A DNA stretch of 64,000 nucleotides. Source: Kushneria konosiri (GTDB lineage Bacteria; Pseudomonadota; Gammaproteobacteria; Pseudomonadales; Halomonadaceae). Made by a program: the position numbers and the translations under genes. The stretch covers positions 2,728,001-2,792,000 of the forward strand of contig NZ_CP021323.1 in NCBI RefSeq assembly GCF_002155145.1, in the 5' to 3' direction. The notes under the pieces are model-generated. The model was not told the DNA's origin. It searched no databases and saw only the letters and a program-made list of their open reading frames with translations. This document shows positions 1 through 9,010 of this stretch, piece after piece (positions within the stretch are counted from its first letter, which is position 1; every line of letters starts with the position of its first letter).

Positions 1-2
1 CG

Positions 3-785
3 GCGTCCGACCTGACCGGCGGTGGGCGTGGGCAGGGCAGCTGGTGGGGCTGGAGTCATGGCAAGTCAGCCCTTGAGTATCTTTTCTGGAGCGGCCAGGT
101 GCTGGTCGCCCACCGGCGAGGCAATTTTGAACGGGTGTATGACCTGCCAGAGCGCGTCGTCGGACGCGAGGCCGTCGAGGCACCCTTGCTGTCACCCGAG
201 CAGGCTCAAAGAGCGCTGGTCGCACGAGCGGCGCGGGCCATGGGCGTGGCCAGCGCGCGGGATATGCAGCGCTATTTTCGCCTGGATGGTCGTGAGACGA
301 GAGCGTGCATCGAGGTGCTGGTCGAGAATGGTGAGCTTGAGCCCGTCACGGTGGAAGGCTGGACGATGCCGGCCTGGCAGCATGTCAAATCCCGGACGAG
401 CCGTCGGGCGAGTGCGGCGACCGCACTGCTGTCGCCCTTTGATCCTCTGATGTGGGACCGCGAGCGCGCTGCCCGTGTGTTTGATTTTCACTATCGCATC
501 GAAATCTATACGCCGTCGCATCTGCGCCAGTATGGCTATTACGTGCTGCCTTTCATACTGGCCGGTCAGATGGCCGCCCGGGTCGATCTCAAGGCCGAGC
601 GCGCTTTCGGTGTGCTGCAGGTAATCAGCGCCCATCCCGAGCCGAATATCTCCATGGAGAGACTGGCACCGGCACTTTTTGAAGAGCTTTTGCGACTGGC
701 TCGATTTCTGGGGCTTGTGCGTGTGCAGATAATGGGCAGTGGCGCGCTTGATCAAGCGCTTGAAGCCGCATCCGACGAGGCATGA
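3..785 (+). CDS. ycaQ: YcaQ-family winged-helix DNA glycosylase, C-terminal part (5' end outside window)
   Basis: The reading frame is open to the left edge, so this is the C-terminal 260 or so residues of a longer protein (about 400 residues in the family). Near the edge it reads WWGWSHGKSALEYLFW followed by GQVLVAHRRGNFERVYDLPE, typical of the crosslink-repair glycosylase YcaQ/AlkZ-like family. Further on come the winged-helix stretch and SPFDPLMWDRERAARVFDF with the downstream IEIYTP. Members unhook interstrand DNA crosslinks; that role is inferred from the family. The catalytic QxR/QxQ motif lies in the missing N-terminal half and cannot be checked. The stop (TGA 783-785) precedes the MFS gene by fewer than 100 bases on the same strand, so co-transcription is possible. 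Confidence 0.8.
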   Translation, partial: ASDLTGGGRGQGSWWGWSHGKSALEYLFWSGQVLVAHRRGNFERVYDLPERVVGREAVEAPLLSPEQAQRALVARAARAMGVASARDMQRYFRLDGRETRACIEVLVENGELEPVTVEGWTMPAWQHVKSRTSRRASAATALLSPFDPLMWDRERAARVFDFHYRIEIYTPSHLRQYGYYVLPFILAGQMAARVDLKAERAFGVLQVISAHPEPNISMERLAPALFEELLRLARFLGLVRVQIMGSGALDQALEAASDEA

Positions 786-852
786 AAGGATCAGGAAGGG
801 CTGTTACTGGCGCCTCGTCAGGCGTATGGTAAATGTCATACAACTTCACATC

Positions 853-2139
853 ATGACCAGCATCGACAAGACCATGTCTTCTGATTCGATGGCGGGAGCA
901 ACGCCCGCCGGTACCAACCTTCGCATTATTGCCATCGTCAGCTCTACCTTTGTCAGCATGCTCTGTATCGGGATGACGCTGACGGTGCTGCCGCCCTGGA
1001 TGAACGGCCCGCTGGGCTTCGATGCCGTCACGGTAGGGGCGGTCATCAGTCTTCAGTTTGTGGCCACACTCCTGTCTCGACCCTTTTCCAGCCAGATGGC
1101 CGACCGCCTTGGCGCCAAGCGCGTGGTGCTGCTGGGCATGAGCGGCTGCGCGCTCAACGGCGCCCTGATTCTGATGGCGGTGCTTTGTATCCGGTGGCCG
1201 CTTGCAAGCCTGGTATTGTTGATCCTGAGTCGTCTGGTGCTGGGAGTTTCTCAGGGCATGATCGGAACGGGGTCGCTGAGCTGGGGCATCGGGCTGGTGG
1301 GGCCGGCGCTGATGAGCAAGGTAATCTCCTGGAATGGCATCGCAGGATTTGGTGCCCTGGCCATCGGCGCGCCGCTTGGCGCCGTACTTGCGCAAAGCCT
1401 TGGCGTGATGAGCATGGGGCTTTTTATCGTGTTGATCGGGTGTCTGGCACTGGCGCTGGCCTGGCGACGACCGGCCTCACCGATCGTCAGCGGCAAGCGG
1501 GTACCCTTTGCGCGCGTCTTTCGTGTGGTCGCCCCCTATGGCGGCGCACTGGCGCTGAGTTCGGTCGGTTATGGTGTGATCGCGACCTTCATCACCCTTT
1601 ATTACGCCGACCAGCAGTGGGATCACGCCGCCTGGGGGCTGAGTGCCTTTGGCGCTGCCTTTATCACGGCGCGGGTGCTGTTTGCCGGTAGCGTCAATCG
1701 TTTTGGCGGTTATCGTGTGACGCTGGTGTGCTTTATGGTCGAACTGGCCGGACTTCTGGCCCTTTGGCAGGCCACTCATCCGGGCGTTGCCTTGTTGGGC
1801 GCGATTCTGGCGGGGCTTGGGGTCTCGCTGATCTATCCGGCCCTGGGAGTGGTGGCGGTGGCCAAGATTGCCGCCACCAGCCGCAGCGCCGCACTGGGTG
1901 CCTACTCGGTGTTTCTGGACGCCGCCGTGGGTCTGACCGGGCCGCTGGCAGGGTTTATCGCCAACCGCGCCGGTTATCCAAGTATCTTTCTGGCCGCAGC
2001 GCTTTGCAGCCTGGCCGGCTGGGCGCTTTGTGCCGGACTTTACACCGTCTCGATCAGGCGGCGTGCGCGTGCCCGACGCGAGGTTCTGACAGAAGACACG
2101 GTGACATCATCTTCACCGGAGTCACGGGTTCAGGGCTGA
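853..2139 (+). CDS. MFS exporter, YfcJ/YhhS (UPF0226)-like
   Basis: A 428-residue polytopic major facilitator transporter of the inner membrane. Middle motifs (GTGSLSWGIGLVGP, SKVISWNGIAGFGALAIGAP) closely resemble E. coli YfcJ and YhhS, putative drug or metabolite efflux proteins of unknown physiological substrate. The conserved loop reads SSQMADRLGAKR. About twelve hydrophobic segments are visible, split by a basic central loop (WRRPASPIVSGKRV). The start is uncertain: ATG at 826, 853 and 874 are all in frame and none has a good ribosome binding site; 853 gives an N-terminus of family-like length. The 3' end overlaps the convergent ATP-grasp gene by 10 bases, with no room for an intergenic terminator. 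Confidence 0.85.
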   Translation: MTSIDKTMSSDSMAGATPAGTNLRIIAIVSSTFVSMLCIGMTLTVLPPWMNGPLGFDAVTVGAVISLQFVATLLSRPFSSQMADRLGAKRVVLLGMSGCALNGALILMAVLCIRWPLASLVLLILSRLVLGVSQGMIGTGSLSWGIGLVGPALMSKVISWNGIAGFGALAIGAPLGAVLAQSLGVMSMGLFIVLIGCLALALAWRRPASPIVSGKRVPFARVFRVVAPYGGALALSSVGYGVIATFITLYYADQQWDHAAWGLSAFGAAFITARVLFAGSVNRFGGYRVTLVCFMVELAGLLALWQATHPGVALLGAILAGLGVSLIYPALGVVAVAKIAATSRSAALGAYSVFLDAAVGLTGPLAGFIANRAGYPSIFLAAALCSLAGWALCAGLYTVSIRRRARARREVLTEDTVTSSSPESRVQG

Positions 2140-3095
2140 GCCAGGCGGGCACGTTCCAGATCTTCTCTGGTATGAAGGGATAGCTGGTGCTCGAGGTCGA
2201 AATACTTCCCCCACTGTTCATCGAAGTGGCCGGGCTCAAAGCGCCCAAAGCCGCTTTCCGGCGTAAACGTCATTTCCCCGAAGTAGACCTGTCCCTGAAG
2301 GCTGTAAAGATCCACCCGTACGTAGGCGAATCCCTGTGAAAGGGTTTTGGCGCACTCGATCAGGGCTTCAAGATTGTCAGGCCTTGTCGGCAAGCGCGAC
2401 GCCGAGCTGTTGGCGTATTTCACCTTGAGCGGCAGCCGCTGCCAGTCGGTTGTGAAATAGTCACGGCAGTGGCCATTGAAACGGTCGCTATCGACCTGAA
2501 TGATACAGCGTGATGCTTCGGTGCTGTTAAAACAGTGGAGCTTGTAATCGGCCGGAATGTTGCCGCTATCATCAAGCATGAGCTGTTCAACCACCAGCTG
2601 TGGCGCAATGTTGCGATACTGGGTCTCGCGTGAGCCCATATAAAAGTTGCGACTGAGCCAGCCATCGGTCTGACGTTTCAGTTCCTTGAAGGAAAGGGCG
2701 CTCTTGTCGGTGACAATGCGATTCATGGCGCTGCCATGATTGCTCTTGATAACGAACTGTTCGGGCAGCGCTTCGAACATGTCGCGTGTCAGCACCGGAT
2801 TTGACGCCAGCAGCGGGATCAGATGTTGCTGTCCCAGTCTTTGTGCCACGAAATCACGCACTGCCAGCTTGTCGGCCAGATCGCGAAAGATGGGGCGGTC
2901 AGCATCAAGCTTGAGGCACGTCAGCTTTTCGCTCCATGTACGTGGGGTCTTGAGCGATGGTGTGCGCCCGAAACGTTTTTCAAACTGTCGCACGGCTTCG
3001 CGCCGATCCGAGCGCTTGAGGCGGCGAAAGGCTTCAGAACATCGTTGACGAGTGCGAAGCAATGAGAGCGGCAATGAAGGAGCATTGTCGACCAC
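2130..3095 (-). CDS. TupA-like ATP-grasp protein
   Basis: A 321-residue protein of the TupA-like ATP-grasp family (teichuronopeptide-biosynthesis type, also seen beside polysaccharide genes). Visible are the N-terminal RTWSEKLTCLKLDADRP, the nucleotide-binding FVIKSNHGSAMN stretch, VVEQLMLDDSGNIPADYKLH, and the C-terminal acidic metal-binding region YVRVDLYSLQGQVYFGEMTF followed by SGFG. Relatives are thought to ligate amino acids or modify surface glycans. The frame is open far upstream with no homology; I chose GTG 3095 because GGAAGG lies 5 bases before it. No other glycan genes flank it, so it looks like an orphan. It converges on the MFS gene and is divergent from the ankyrin gene across an AT-rich gap. 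Confidence 0.75.
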   Translation of the reverse strand: MVDNAPSLPLSLLRTRQRCSEAFRRLKRSDRREAVRQFEKRFGRTPSLKTPRTWSEKLTCLKLDADRPIFRDLADKLAVRDFVAQRLGQQHLIPLLASNPVLTRDMFEALPEQFVIKSNHGSAMNRIVTDKSALSFKELKRQTDGWLSRNFYMGSRETQYRNIAPQLVVEQLMLDDSGNIPADYKLHCFNSTEASRCIIQVDSDRFNGHCRDYFTTDWQRLPLKVKYANSSASRLPTRPDNLEALIECAKTLSQGFAYVRVDLYSLQGQVYFGEMTFTPESGFGRFEPGHFDEQWGKYFDLEHQLSLHTREDLERARLAQP

Positions 3096-3290
3096 GGATA
3101 CCTTCCATGAATGCTGGCTAAAATTTGGCGGGACAATAGCAGGATCAGTCGTGTTGTTAATTAAGCAATTGTTAAGAAATATAAATTTTACCCCGTGCCA
3201 GCTACCTTTCGGGGTGGTGTTGACGTATTGCATGTTTTGACGCCGGTCAGAGACTCTAAACCCCCGCAACGTCCAAAAGCGGAGACAGTC
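3096..3290. promoter_or_regulatory. AT-rich divergent intergenic region
   Basis: A 195-base gap between the divergent ATP-grasp and ankyrin genes. The segment at about 3150-3195 is very AT-rich compared with its surroundings and must hold promoters for both genes, but I cannot pick clear -35/-10 pairs. GGAGAC at 3281-3286 is the ribosome binding site of the ankyrin gene. Confidence 0.4.
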
Positions 3291-3821
3291 ATGAGTGATA
3301 ACACCCCGCAGCAGCCCCGTGACATCGACGATGAAACGATTGAGCTGGCCACGCACGTCTTCAATACAGCGCGCACCGGCGATGCCGGGAAGTTTCGGGA
3401 GTGGCTGGGGCAGGGGCTGCCGCCCAATATGCGCAATCACAAGGGGGACAGCCTTTTGATGCTGGCAAGCTATCACGGTCATCATGACACCGTGAAGGTA
3501 TTGCTTGAGCATGGCGCCGATCCTGAAATGCGCAATGACAATGGCCAGAATCCGTTGGCGGGCGCGGCCTTCAAGAAAGATCTGGAGATGGTCCGGCTGC
3601 TGCTCAACGGTGGCGCCGAGATCGATGGCTGTTCGCCTGATGGCAAGACCGCCCTCATGTTTGCGGCCATGTTTGATCATGTCGATATCACACGGTTTTT
3701 GCTGGAAAAGGGGGCTGACCCCTCGCGACGCGAAAGCCGCGGCATGACGGCCGGTCAGCTGGCACTGGCCATGGGCGCTGAGCACACCCCGGCGCTTTTG
3801 GGGGAAACCCGCGCCGATTGA
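3291..3821 (+). CDS. Ankyrin-repeat protein
   Basis: A 176-residue cytoplasmic protein with no signal peptide. After an acidic N-terminus it carries about four ankyrin repeats, seen as GDSLLMLASYHGHHDTVKVL, then LEHGADPEMRNDNGQNPLAG, then LLLNGGAEIDGCSPDGKTAL and LLEKGADPSRRESRGMTAG. Small bacterial ankyrin proteins of this size mediate protein-protein contacts; some protect against oxidative stress beside catalase genes, but no catalase is here, so the partner is unknown. ATG 3291 is chosen for GGAGAC five bases upstream; the frame extends further 5' without similarity. A hairpin downstream at 3896-3927 may terminate it. Confidence 0.85.
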   Translation: MSDNTPQQPRDIDDETIELATHVFNTARTGDAGKFREWLGQGLPPNMRNHKGDSLLMLASYHGHHDTVKVLLEHGADPEMRNDNGQNPLAGAAFKKDLEMVRLLLNGGAEIDGCSPDGKTALMFAAMFDHVDITRFLLEKGADPSRRESRGMTAGQLALAMGAEHTPALLGETRAD

Positions 3822-3895
3822 GCCCCGGAGCCGGCGCTGTCTATAAAGTGTCCCGCCATACGCGTACAATTGCCCGCCAAACGTCATCATTCACG

Positions 3896-3927
3896 CCCGA
3901 GCCGGCCTGCCGGCTCGGGTGCCTTTT
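3896..3927 (+). terminator. Terminator-like hairpin in the ybiT leader
   Basis: CCCGAGCCGG (3896-3905) and CCGGCTCGGG (3910-3919) form a perfect 10-bp stem with a CCTG loop, followed by TGCCTTTT. It lies 75 bases after the ankyrin stop and ends about 12 bases before the proposed TTG start of ybiT, so it could terminate the upstream gene or act as an attenuator of ybiT. Confidence 0.65.
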
Positions 3928-3939
3928 CGGAACTTCCTC

Positions 3940-5529
3940 TTGCTCTCTACTGCCAATATCACCATGCAGTTTGGCCCGAAGCCGCTGTTTGAAAACGTCT
4001 CGGTCAAGTTCGGCAATGGCCATCGCTATGGCCTGATCGGCGCCAATGGCTGTGGTAAATCCACCTTCATGAAAATCCTGGGCGGCGATCTGGAGCCTTC
4101 CGGCGGTCAGGTCATGAAGGATGCCACCACACGGCTTGGCAAGCTGCGCCAGGATCAGTTTGCCTTCGAGAATGAGCGGGTCATCGATACCGTGATCATG
4201 GGCCATGAAGAGCTCTGGCACGTCGCGGCCGAGCGGGAGCGTATCTATTCCCAGGCCGAGATGTCCGAGGAAGACGGCATGAAGGTTGCCGATCTCGAAG
4301 TGCGCTATGCCGAGCTCGACGGCTATACCGCTGAAGCCCGTGCCGGTGAGCTGTTGCAGGGGCTGGGCATCGGGGATGATCAGCATCAGGACCTGATGAG
4401 CACTGTTGCCCCCGGCTGGAAGCTGCGTGTGCTGCTGGCTCAGGCGCTCTTTGCCGACCCGGATGTGCTGCTGCTCGATGAGCCGACCAACCACCTGGAC
4501 ATCAACACCATTCGCTGGCTTGAGGACATCCTCAAGGCGCGGCGGGCGACGATGATTATCATCTCGCACGACCGTCACTTCCTGAACAGTGTCTGCACGC
4601 ACATGGCCGATCTCGATTATGGCGAGCTGCGTCTGTTCCCGGGCAACTATGACGAGTACATGATTGCCGCCACCCAGGCCCGTGAGCGCCTGCATGCCGA
4701 CAATGCCAAGAAAAAGGCCGAGATTGCCGAGCTGCAGCAGTTCGTCAGCCGCTTTTCGGCCAACGCCTCAAAGGCCAAACAGGCGACCTCTCGTCAGCGC
4801 AAGATGGACAAGATTCAGCTCGAGGAGGTCAAGCCGTCCTCGCGCGTCAGCCCCTTCATCCGCTTTGAACAGAACAGGAAAATTCATCGTCAGGCACTGA
4901 CGGTGGAAAACATCAGCAAGGCCTGGGATGACAATGTCCTGTTCAAGCGTTTCGGGTTGCAGGTCGAGGCCGGTGAGCGGGTGGCCATCATCGGCCCCAA
5001 CGGCATTGGCAAGACCACGCTGCTCAACTGTCTGACCGGCAATATGGCCGTGGACAGCGGTGAGGTGAAGTGGACCGATGCTGCAGAAGTCGGGTATTTC
5101 GCACAGGATCACGCCGCGGATTTCGAAAGTGGCGACACGCTTTTTGACTGGATGGGGCAGTGGACCACACAGGGCGAGCAGCAGGTACGCTCGGCGCTGG
5201 GGCGGATGCTCTTTTCCAATGACGACATCGGCAAGTCGGTGCGAGTCATCTCCGGTGGCGAGCAGGGCCGCATGCTCTTTGGCAAGCTGGCGCTGCAAAA
5301 GCCTAATGTACTGGTGATGGATGAGCCGACCAATCACCTGGATATGGAGTCGATCGAGGCCCTTAACCTGGCGCTTGAGAACTATCCCGGCACGCTGATC
5401 TTTGTCAGCCACGATCGTGAGTTTGTCAGCTCGCTGGCCACGCGCATCATCGAGATGAAGGAGGACGGTATCGTCGACTTCAGCGGCAGCTATGAAGATT
5501 ATCTGCGCAGCCAGGGCATCTACGGCTGA
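3940..5529 (+). CDS. ybiT: ABC-F family ATPase YbiT
   Basis: A 529-residue ABC-F protein: two ABC domains on one chain, no membrane segments. Domain 1 has Walker [10 protein letters not shown] and Walker [12 protein letters not shown]; the linker is rich in Lys/Glu ([20 protein letters not shown]); domain 2 has GPNGIGKTT, signature SGGEQGRM and [10 protein letters not shown]. Family members bind the ribosomal E site and modulate translation or give antibiotic protection; E. coli YbiT is 530 residues. The start is TTG 3940, which gives [10 protein letters not shown] aligning with the YbiT N-terminus; ATG 3964 is a later in-frame alternative. GTG 3919 lies inside the hairpin stem and is rejected. 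A strong terminator follows at 5548. Confidence 0.92.
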   Translation: MLSTANITMQFGPKPLFENVSVKFGNGHRYGLIGANGCGKSTFMKILGGDLEPSGGQVMKDATTRLGKLRQDQFAFENERVIDTVIMGHEELWHVAAERERIYSQAEMSEEDGMKVADLEVRYAELDGYTAEARAGELLQGLGIGDDQHQDLMSTVAPGWKLRVLLAQALFADPDVLLLDEPTNHLDINTIRWLEDILKARRATMIIISHDRHFLNSVCTHMADLDYGELRLFPGNYDEYMIAATQARERLHADNAKKKAEIAELQQFVSRFSANASKAKQATSRQRKMDKIQLEEVKPSSRVSPFIRFEQNRKIHRQALTVENISKAWDDNVLFKRFGLQVEAGERVAIIGPNGIGKTTLLNCLTGNMAVDSGEVKWTDAAEVGYFAQDHAADFESGDTLFDWMGQWTTQGEQQVRSALGRMLFSNDDIGKSVRVISGGEQGRMLFGKLALQKPNVLVMDEPTNHLDMESIEALNLALENYPGTLIFVSHDREFVSSLATRIIEMKEDGIVDFSGSYEDYLRSQGIYG

Positions 5530-5547
5530 TTCTGACGTGGTCGCTCG

Positions 5548-5576
5548 AAAAGCCCCGCCATTGGCGGGGCTTTTTG
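5548..5576 (+). terminator. Rho-independent terminator of ybiT
   Basis: AAAAGCCCCGCCA TT GGCGGGGCTTTTT: GC-rich stem flanked by an A run and a T run, starting 19 bases after the ybiT stop. The flanking A and T runs would allow function on both strands. Confidence 0.9.
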
Positions 5577-5993
5577 GTTCTGCTGCAGGGTATTTTCGCG
5601 CAGAGCATCATGCCGGTGATCATGAGTGCCAGTAGGCTGCACTTGATTCAGTGATTGCCCAGACATTTGCGTTTTCTTCAGTCATCTGGCCATTGGCATA
5701 ACTTTTTGTGCCGAGATGGCGTTTTTTTTCATTGCCTGCCGATGGCCTTCAATGATCAAGGGTTACGCGATCGGCCTTGTTAATGAACAAAAATAACAGG
5801 CGTTCATAACCCTGGTTAGCGCATTGCCTGGAGAAACCATCAATAAATGATTTTTGGCCTCGGTCACCGTAATGACACGTAAATTCTCATTGCCTGGCAA
5901 GGGTATCCCATGGGTTTGCAGTCCCATCATGACGGGAACTATCGGGTAGCGTATGCAGCCCAATCACTCACATGCCTACCAGGAGGGAATCTT
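5577..5993. other. Gene-free, AT-richer intergenic region with short repeats
   Basis: No supported coding sequence over 417 bases. It holds three copies of CATTGCCTG (5730-5738, 5822-5830, 5888-5896) and a separated inverted pair ATGAAC / GTTCAT near 5783-5807. The promoter of the small gene at 5994 must lie here. AGGAGGG at 5981-5987 is that gene's ribosome binding site. Confidence 0.5.
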
Positions 5994-6188
5994 ATGAGCA
6001 AGCACGGCAATGGACGGTTCGAGAAATTCAAAAGCCACATCAAGACCGAGGTTGCGGTGGCGACCAACAGCGACCGCCTGTACGAAGATGCTGAAAAACA
6101 GCGTCTGATGGTGCGCCTGATGGAGAAAAAGGGTCTCAGTCGGGAAGAGGCGGAGAAGGAAGCTGTTCAGCAGCTTCGTAATGAGTAG
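5994..6188 (+). CDS. Small charged helical protein, unknown function
   Basis: A 64-residue protein that I do not recognise as a named family. It is very hydrophilic and predicted helical, with KSHIKTEVAVATNSDRLYED and a C-terminal MEKKGLSREEAEKEAVQQLR resembling the end of CsbD-like stress proteins (compare the gene at 40633). The start is firm: AGGAGGG sits 6 bases before ATG 5994. No signal peptide or membrane segment. It stands alone between a terminator and a convergent hydrolase. A role as an abundant stress-induced small protein is conceivable but only inferred. Confidence 0.7.
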   Translation: MSKHGNGRFEKFKSHIKTEVAVATNSDRLYEDAEKQRLMVRLMEKKGLSREEAEKEAVQQLRNE

Positions 6189-6275
6189 CTGTCTGAGCAG
6201 GGTGAATGGTATCCATCATGATCATCACATCGTTTAGGTGATGTTTGGCTCCCCCTCGCAAGGCCGGCATGTCAT

Positions 6276-7295
6276 CTATCGGGTGGAGGTGATCACATCT
6301 CCCACCAGTGCCTTGATTCGGTCGAGATAGCTGCCGCGTGAGGGCGGCGTGGGATCCGAGGTCAAAACGATTGTCATCTCGCGCTGTGGCACCACAAACA
6401 GCACCTGCCCGCCGTAGCCCCAGCCGTAATAGACCGTTTCGTTTTCAATGATGCTGCGAAACCAGCCGTAGCCGTACTCGTCGCCGTTATAAAACGATCG
6501 TGTCCGTGGCTGCCACGATGCCTCGACCCAGGCCCCGGGGACCACCTGTTGCCCGCGGTAAGCCCCACCGGTTCGATACATCTCGCCAAAGGCCATGAGT
6601 GCCCGTGGTGTCAGCCCCATTTCGTTGCCGCCGAAGTAGATGCCCTGAGGGTCGCGTGTCCATGGCGGGATATTGATGTCCAGCGGCTCACCAAGCCACT
6701 CACGCATCAGCACCAGCGTCGAGCGTCCGGTAGTGTGGGTCAGGGCGGCCGACAGCAGATGGGTATTGCCGGTGGAATAGAGCATCTGTCCGCCCGGTTT
6801 TGAGACGAACGGGCGCGAGAGCGTGTCACGCACCCAGTTGGCGCTGGCGACCCAGGCGCCATAGTGTTGCCCGGAGGTGCGCTCAAGCCCTGCCTGCATC
6901 GACAGCAATTGACCGACGGTAATGTCGCGTATTCGCGGGTCCGCCTTGACAGGGATCTGATCAGCGGCCAGCAGTTCGACCACAGGCTGATCAACGCCTT
7001 TGATAACGCCCCTTTCGATAGCAATCCCTGCCAGGGCTGACATCACTGTCTTGGACAGCGATTTGATATTGGCTGTCTGGCTGGTGCGGTGCCCGCGATA
7101 ACCCCGCTCGATCAGGGTTTTGCCCTGAATGGAGACCATGAAGGTATGAGTGCGCGGCAGGGCGCCGGCCTGATCTGCCAGCCGTGCCAGCGTTGAAGGA
7201 GCAGGCGTGATGGGTGAAGCCGATGCAGGCATCGATATCAGCCAGAACATGGCGATCATCATTAGAGGATGGCATGGACGTCGGCGTTTTGGCAT
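6276..7295 (-). CDS. Secreted serine hydrolase (class C beta-lactamase family)
   Basis: A 339-residue protein with an N-terminal signal sequence (basic MPKRRR, hydrophobic LMMIAMFWLI, then SMPASASP as a likely cleavage region), so probably periplasmic. The beta-lactamase/esterase fold is shown by the S-x-x-K motif (KSLSK, Ser79 and Lys82 of this start), the Tyr motif LYSTGN and a C-terminal YYGWGYGGQVLFVVP in place of the usual HTG/KTG strand. Family members include esterases and D-Ala-D-Ala peptidases as well as AmpC; the missing classic KTG makes an esterase or peptidase likelier than a lactamase. ATG 7295 is preceded by AGGGAG at 8 bases. Divergent from betC. Confidence 0.85.
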   Translation of the reverse strand: MPKRRRPCHPLMMIAMFWLISMPASASPITPAPSTLARLADQAGALPRTHTFMVSIQGKTLIERGYRGHRTSQTANIKSLSKTVMSALAGIAIERGVIKGVDQPVVELLAADQIPVKADPRIRDITVGQLLSMQAGLERTSGQHYGAWVASANWVRDTLSRPFVSKPGGQMLYSTGNTHLLSAALTHTTGRSTLVLMREWLGEPLDINIPPWTRDPQGIYFGGNEMGLTPRALMAFGEMYRTGGAYRGQQVVPGAWVEASWQPRTRSFYNGDEYGYGWFRSIIENETVYYGWGYGGQVLFVVPQREMTIVLTSDPTPPSRGSYLDRIKALVGDVITSTR

Positions 7296-7495
7296 GCAGG
7301 AGCACTCCCTCAGGGTGATGAGACAGATAACTCCAGTGTGATGCATGTTCAGGCTGGCCGCTTGCGATCAGGGGCATCGTTAAGGCCCAGCTGAGCCTGG
7401 TCTGAGCCCCCTGATAAATCATTCGCCGAACGCTGGGTAATACGCGCATGCTGTTGACGCTACTGATATCCCTTCACCCGACTTCGGAGGATGTG

Positions 7496-9010
7496 ATGAC
7501 GCGCCCCAATGTATTGATTCTGATGGCGGATCAGGTCAACGGCACCCTGTTCGAGGATGGACCGGCCGACTTTCTGCACATGCCCCATCTCAAGGCGCTG
7601 GCAAGCCGCAGCGTGCGATTCAAAAATGCCTACACCCCCAGCTATCTCTGTGCGCCGGGGCGAGCCGCCTTCATGTCCGGACAGCTGCCGTCGCGTACCG
7701 GTGTCTATGACAACGCCGCTGAATTCCCTTCAAGCGTGCCGACCTGGGCGCATCATCTCAGACGCGCCGGCTATCAGACCTGCCTGTCGGGCAAGATGCA
7801 TTTTGTGGGGCCTGATCAGTTGCACGGGTTCGAAAGCCGCCTGACCACCGACGTCTATCCCCCCGACTTTGGCTGGACCCCGGACTACCGCCGCCCCGGC
7901 GAGCGTATCGACTGGTGGTATCACAATCTGGGCTCGGTCACCGGTGCAGGTGTGGCCGAAATCTCCAATCAGATGGAGTATGACGACGAAGTCGCCTTCC
8001 ACGCCGAGCAGAAGCTTTTTGATCTCTCCCGCGGCCATGATGATCGCCCCTGGGCGATGTGTGTGAGCTTCACTCATCCTCACGATCCCTATGTGGCAAG
8101 ACGCAAGTTCTGGGATCTCTACAACGACTGCGAGCATCTTGAGCCCAGACTGGCTGAGGTGCCCTATGCCCGACAGGACCCTCATTCGCAGCGGCTTTAT
8201 GAAGCCAACGACTACACGAAATTCGATATCCAGCCGGAGAACGTGCGTCGCGCGCGTCAGGGGTATTTTGCCAATCTGTCGTATGTGGATGACAAGGTCG
8301 GCGGGATACTGGATGTGTTAAAGCGGACCCGCATGCTGGATAACACCATCATCATGTTTGTCTCCGATCACGGCGATATGCTCGGTGAGCGCGGCCTATG
8401 GTTCAAGATGAGCCCCTTTGAAGGCTCTTCACGTGTACCGCTGATGATCAGTGCGCCGGGGGTTGAGCCCCGCGTCGTGGAGACGCCAGTGTCGGCCATT
8501 GATGTCAATCCTACCGTGGCGGACCTGGTGGGCGTGGATCTCAGCGCCATTGCCTCCTGGACCGACGGGGAGTCGCTGGTGCCACTGATGAAGGGCGGCA
8601 CGCGTGACACGCCGGTCTATATGGAATATGCCGCCGAGGGTACGATCGCGCCACTGGTCACCATTCGGGAGGGGCAGTGGAAATTCAACCACTGTGAGGT
8701 CGATCCGCCGCAGTTGTTCAATCTGGTAGATGACCCGGATGAGCAGAACAACCTTGCCAAAGACCCTGAGCACGCTGATGTGCTTGAAGCGTTTACGCAG
8801 AAGATGCGAAAGCGCTGGGACATGGCGAGCTTTGATGCCGATGTGCGTGAAAGCCAGGCGCGGCGATTGATCGTCTATGAAGCACTGCGTAACGGTCACT
8901 ACTTTCCATGGGATCACCAGCCCCTGCAGGTCGCATCCGAGCGCTACATGCGCAATCACATGGATCTTAACGTGCTGGAAGAGGCGCAGCGCTTTCCGCG
9001 CGGTGAATAG
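7496..9010 (+). CDS. betC: Choline-sulfatase
   Basis: A 504-residue sulfatase hydrolysing choline-O-sulfate to choline and sulfate, a source of choline for glycine betaine, sulfur and carbon. The sulfatase signature CAPGR has Cys52 as the residue converted to formylglycine; metal ligands are in the N-terminal ILMADQ and in FVSDHGDMLGERGLWFKMSP. The C-terminal choline-sulfatase tail is clear (YMRNHMDLNVLEEAQRFPR, preceded by HYFPWDHQPLQ). ATG 7496 follows CGGAGG (7485-7490) at five bases; an upstream in-frame ATG 7448 is less likely. No betA, betB, betI or choline transporter adjoins it, so it is separate from a standard bet operon. Confidence 0.93.
   Translation: MTRPNVLILMADQVNGTLFEDGPADFLHMPHLKALASRSVRFKNAYTPSYLCAPGRAAFMSGQLPSRTGVYDNAAEFPSSVPTWAHHLRRAGYQTCLSGKMHFVGPDQLHGFESRLTTDVYPPDFGWTPDYRRPGERIDWWYHNLGSVTGAGVAEISNQMEYDDEVAFHAEQKLFDLSRGHDDRPWAMCVSFTHPHDPYVARRKFWDLYNDCEHLEPRLAEVPYARQDPHSQRLYEANDYTKFDIQPENVRRARQGYFANLSYVDDKVGGILDVLKRTRMLDNTIIMFVSDHGDMLGERGLWFKMSPFEGSSRVPLMISAPGVEPRVVETPVSAIDVNPTVADLVGVDLSAIASWTDGESLVPLMKGGTRDTPVYMEYAAEGTIAPLVTIREGQWKFNHCEVDPPQLFNLVDDPDEQNNLAKDPEHADVLEAFTQKMRKRWDMASFDADVRESQARRLIVYEALRNGHYFPWDHQPLQVASERYMRNHMDLNVLEEAQRFPRGE

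Noticed and set aside
3096-3890. Long 5' extension of the ATP-grasp frame antisense to the ankyrin gene
   Set aside because: No similarity or ribosome site; GTG 3095 has a good one and gives the full family domain.
3919-3939. GTG at 3919 as the ybiT start
   Set aside because: It lies in the right arm of the leader hairpin; TTG 3940 gives an N-terminus matching YbiT.
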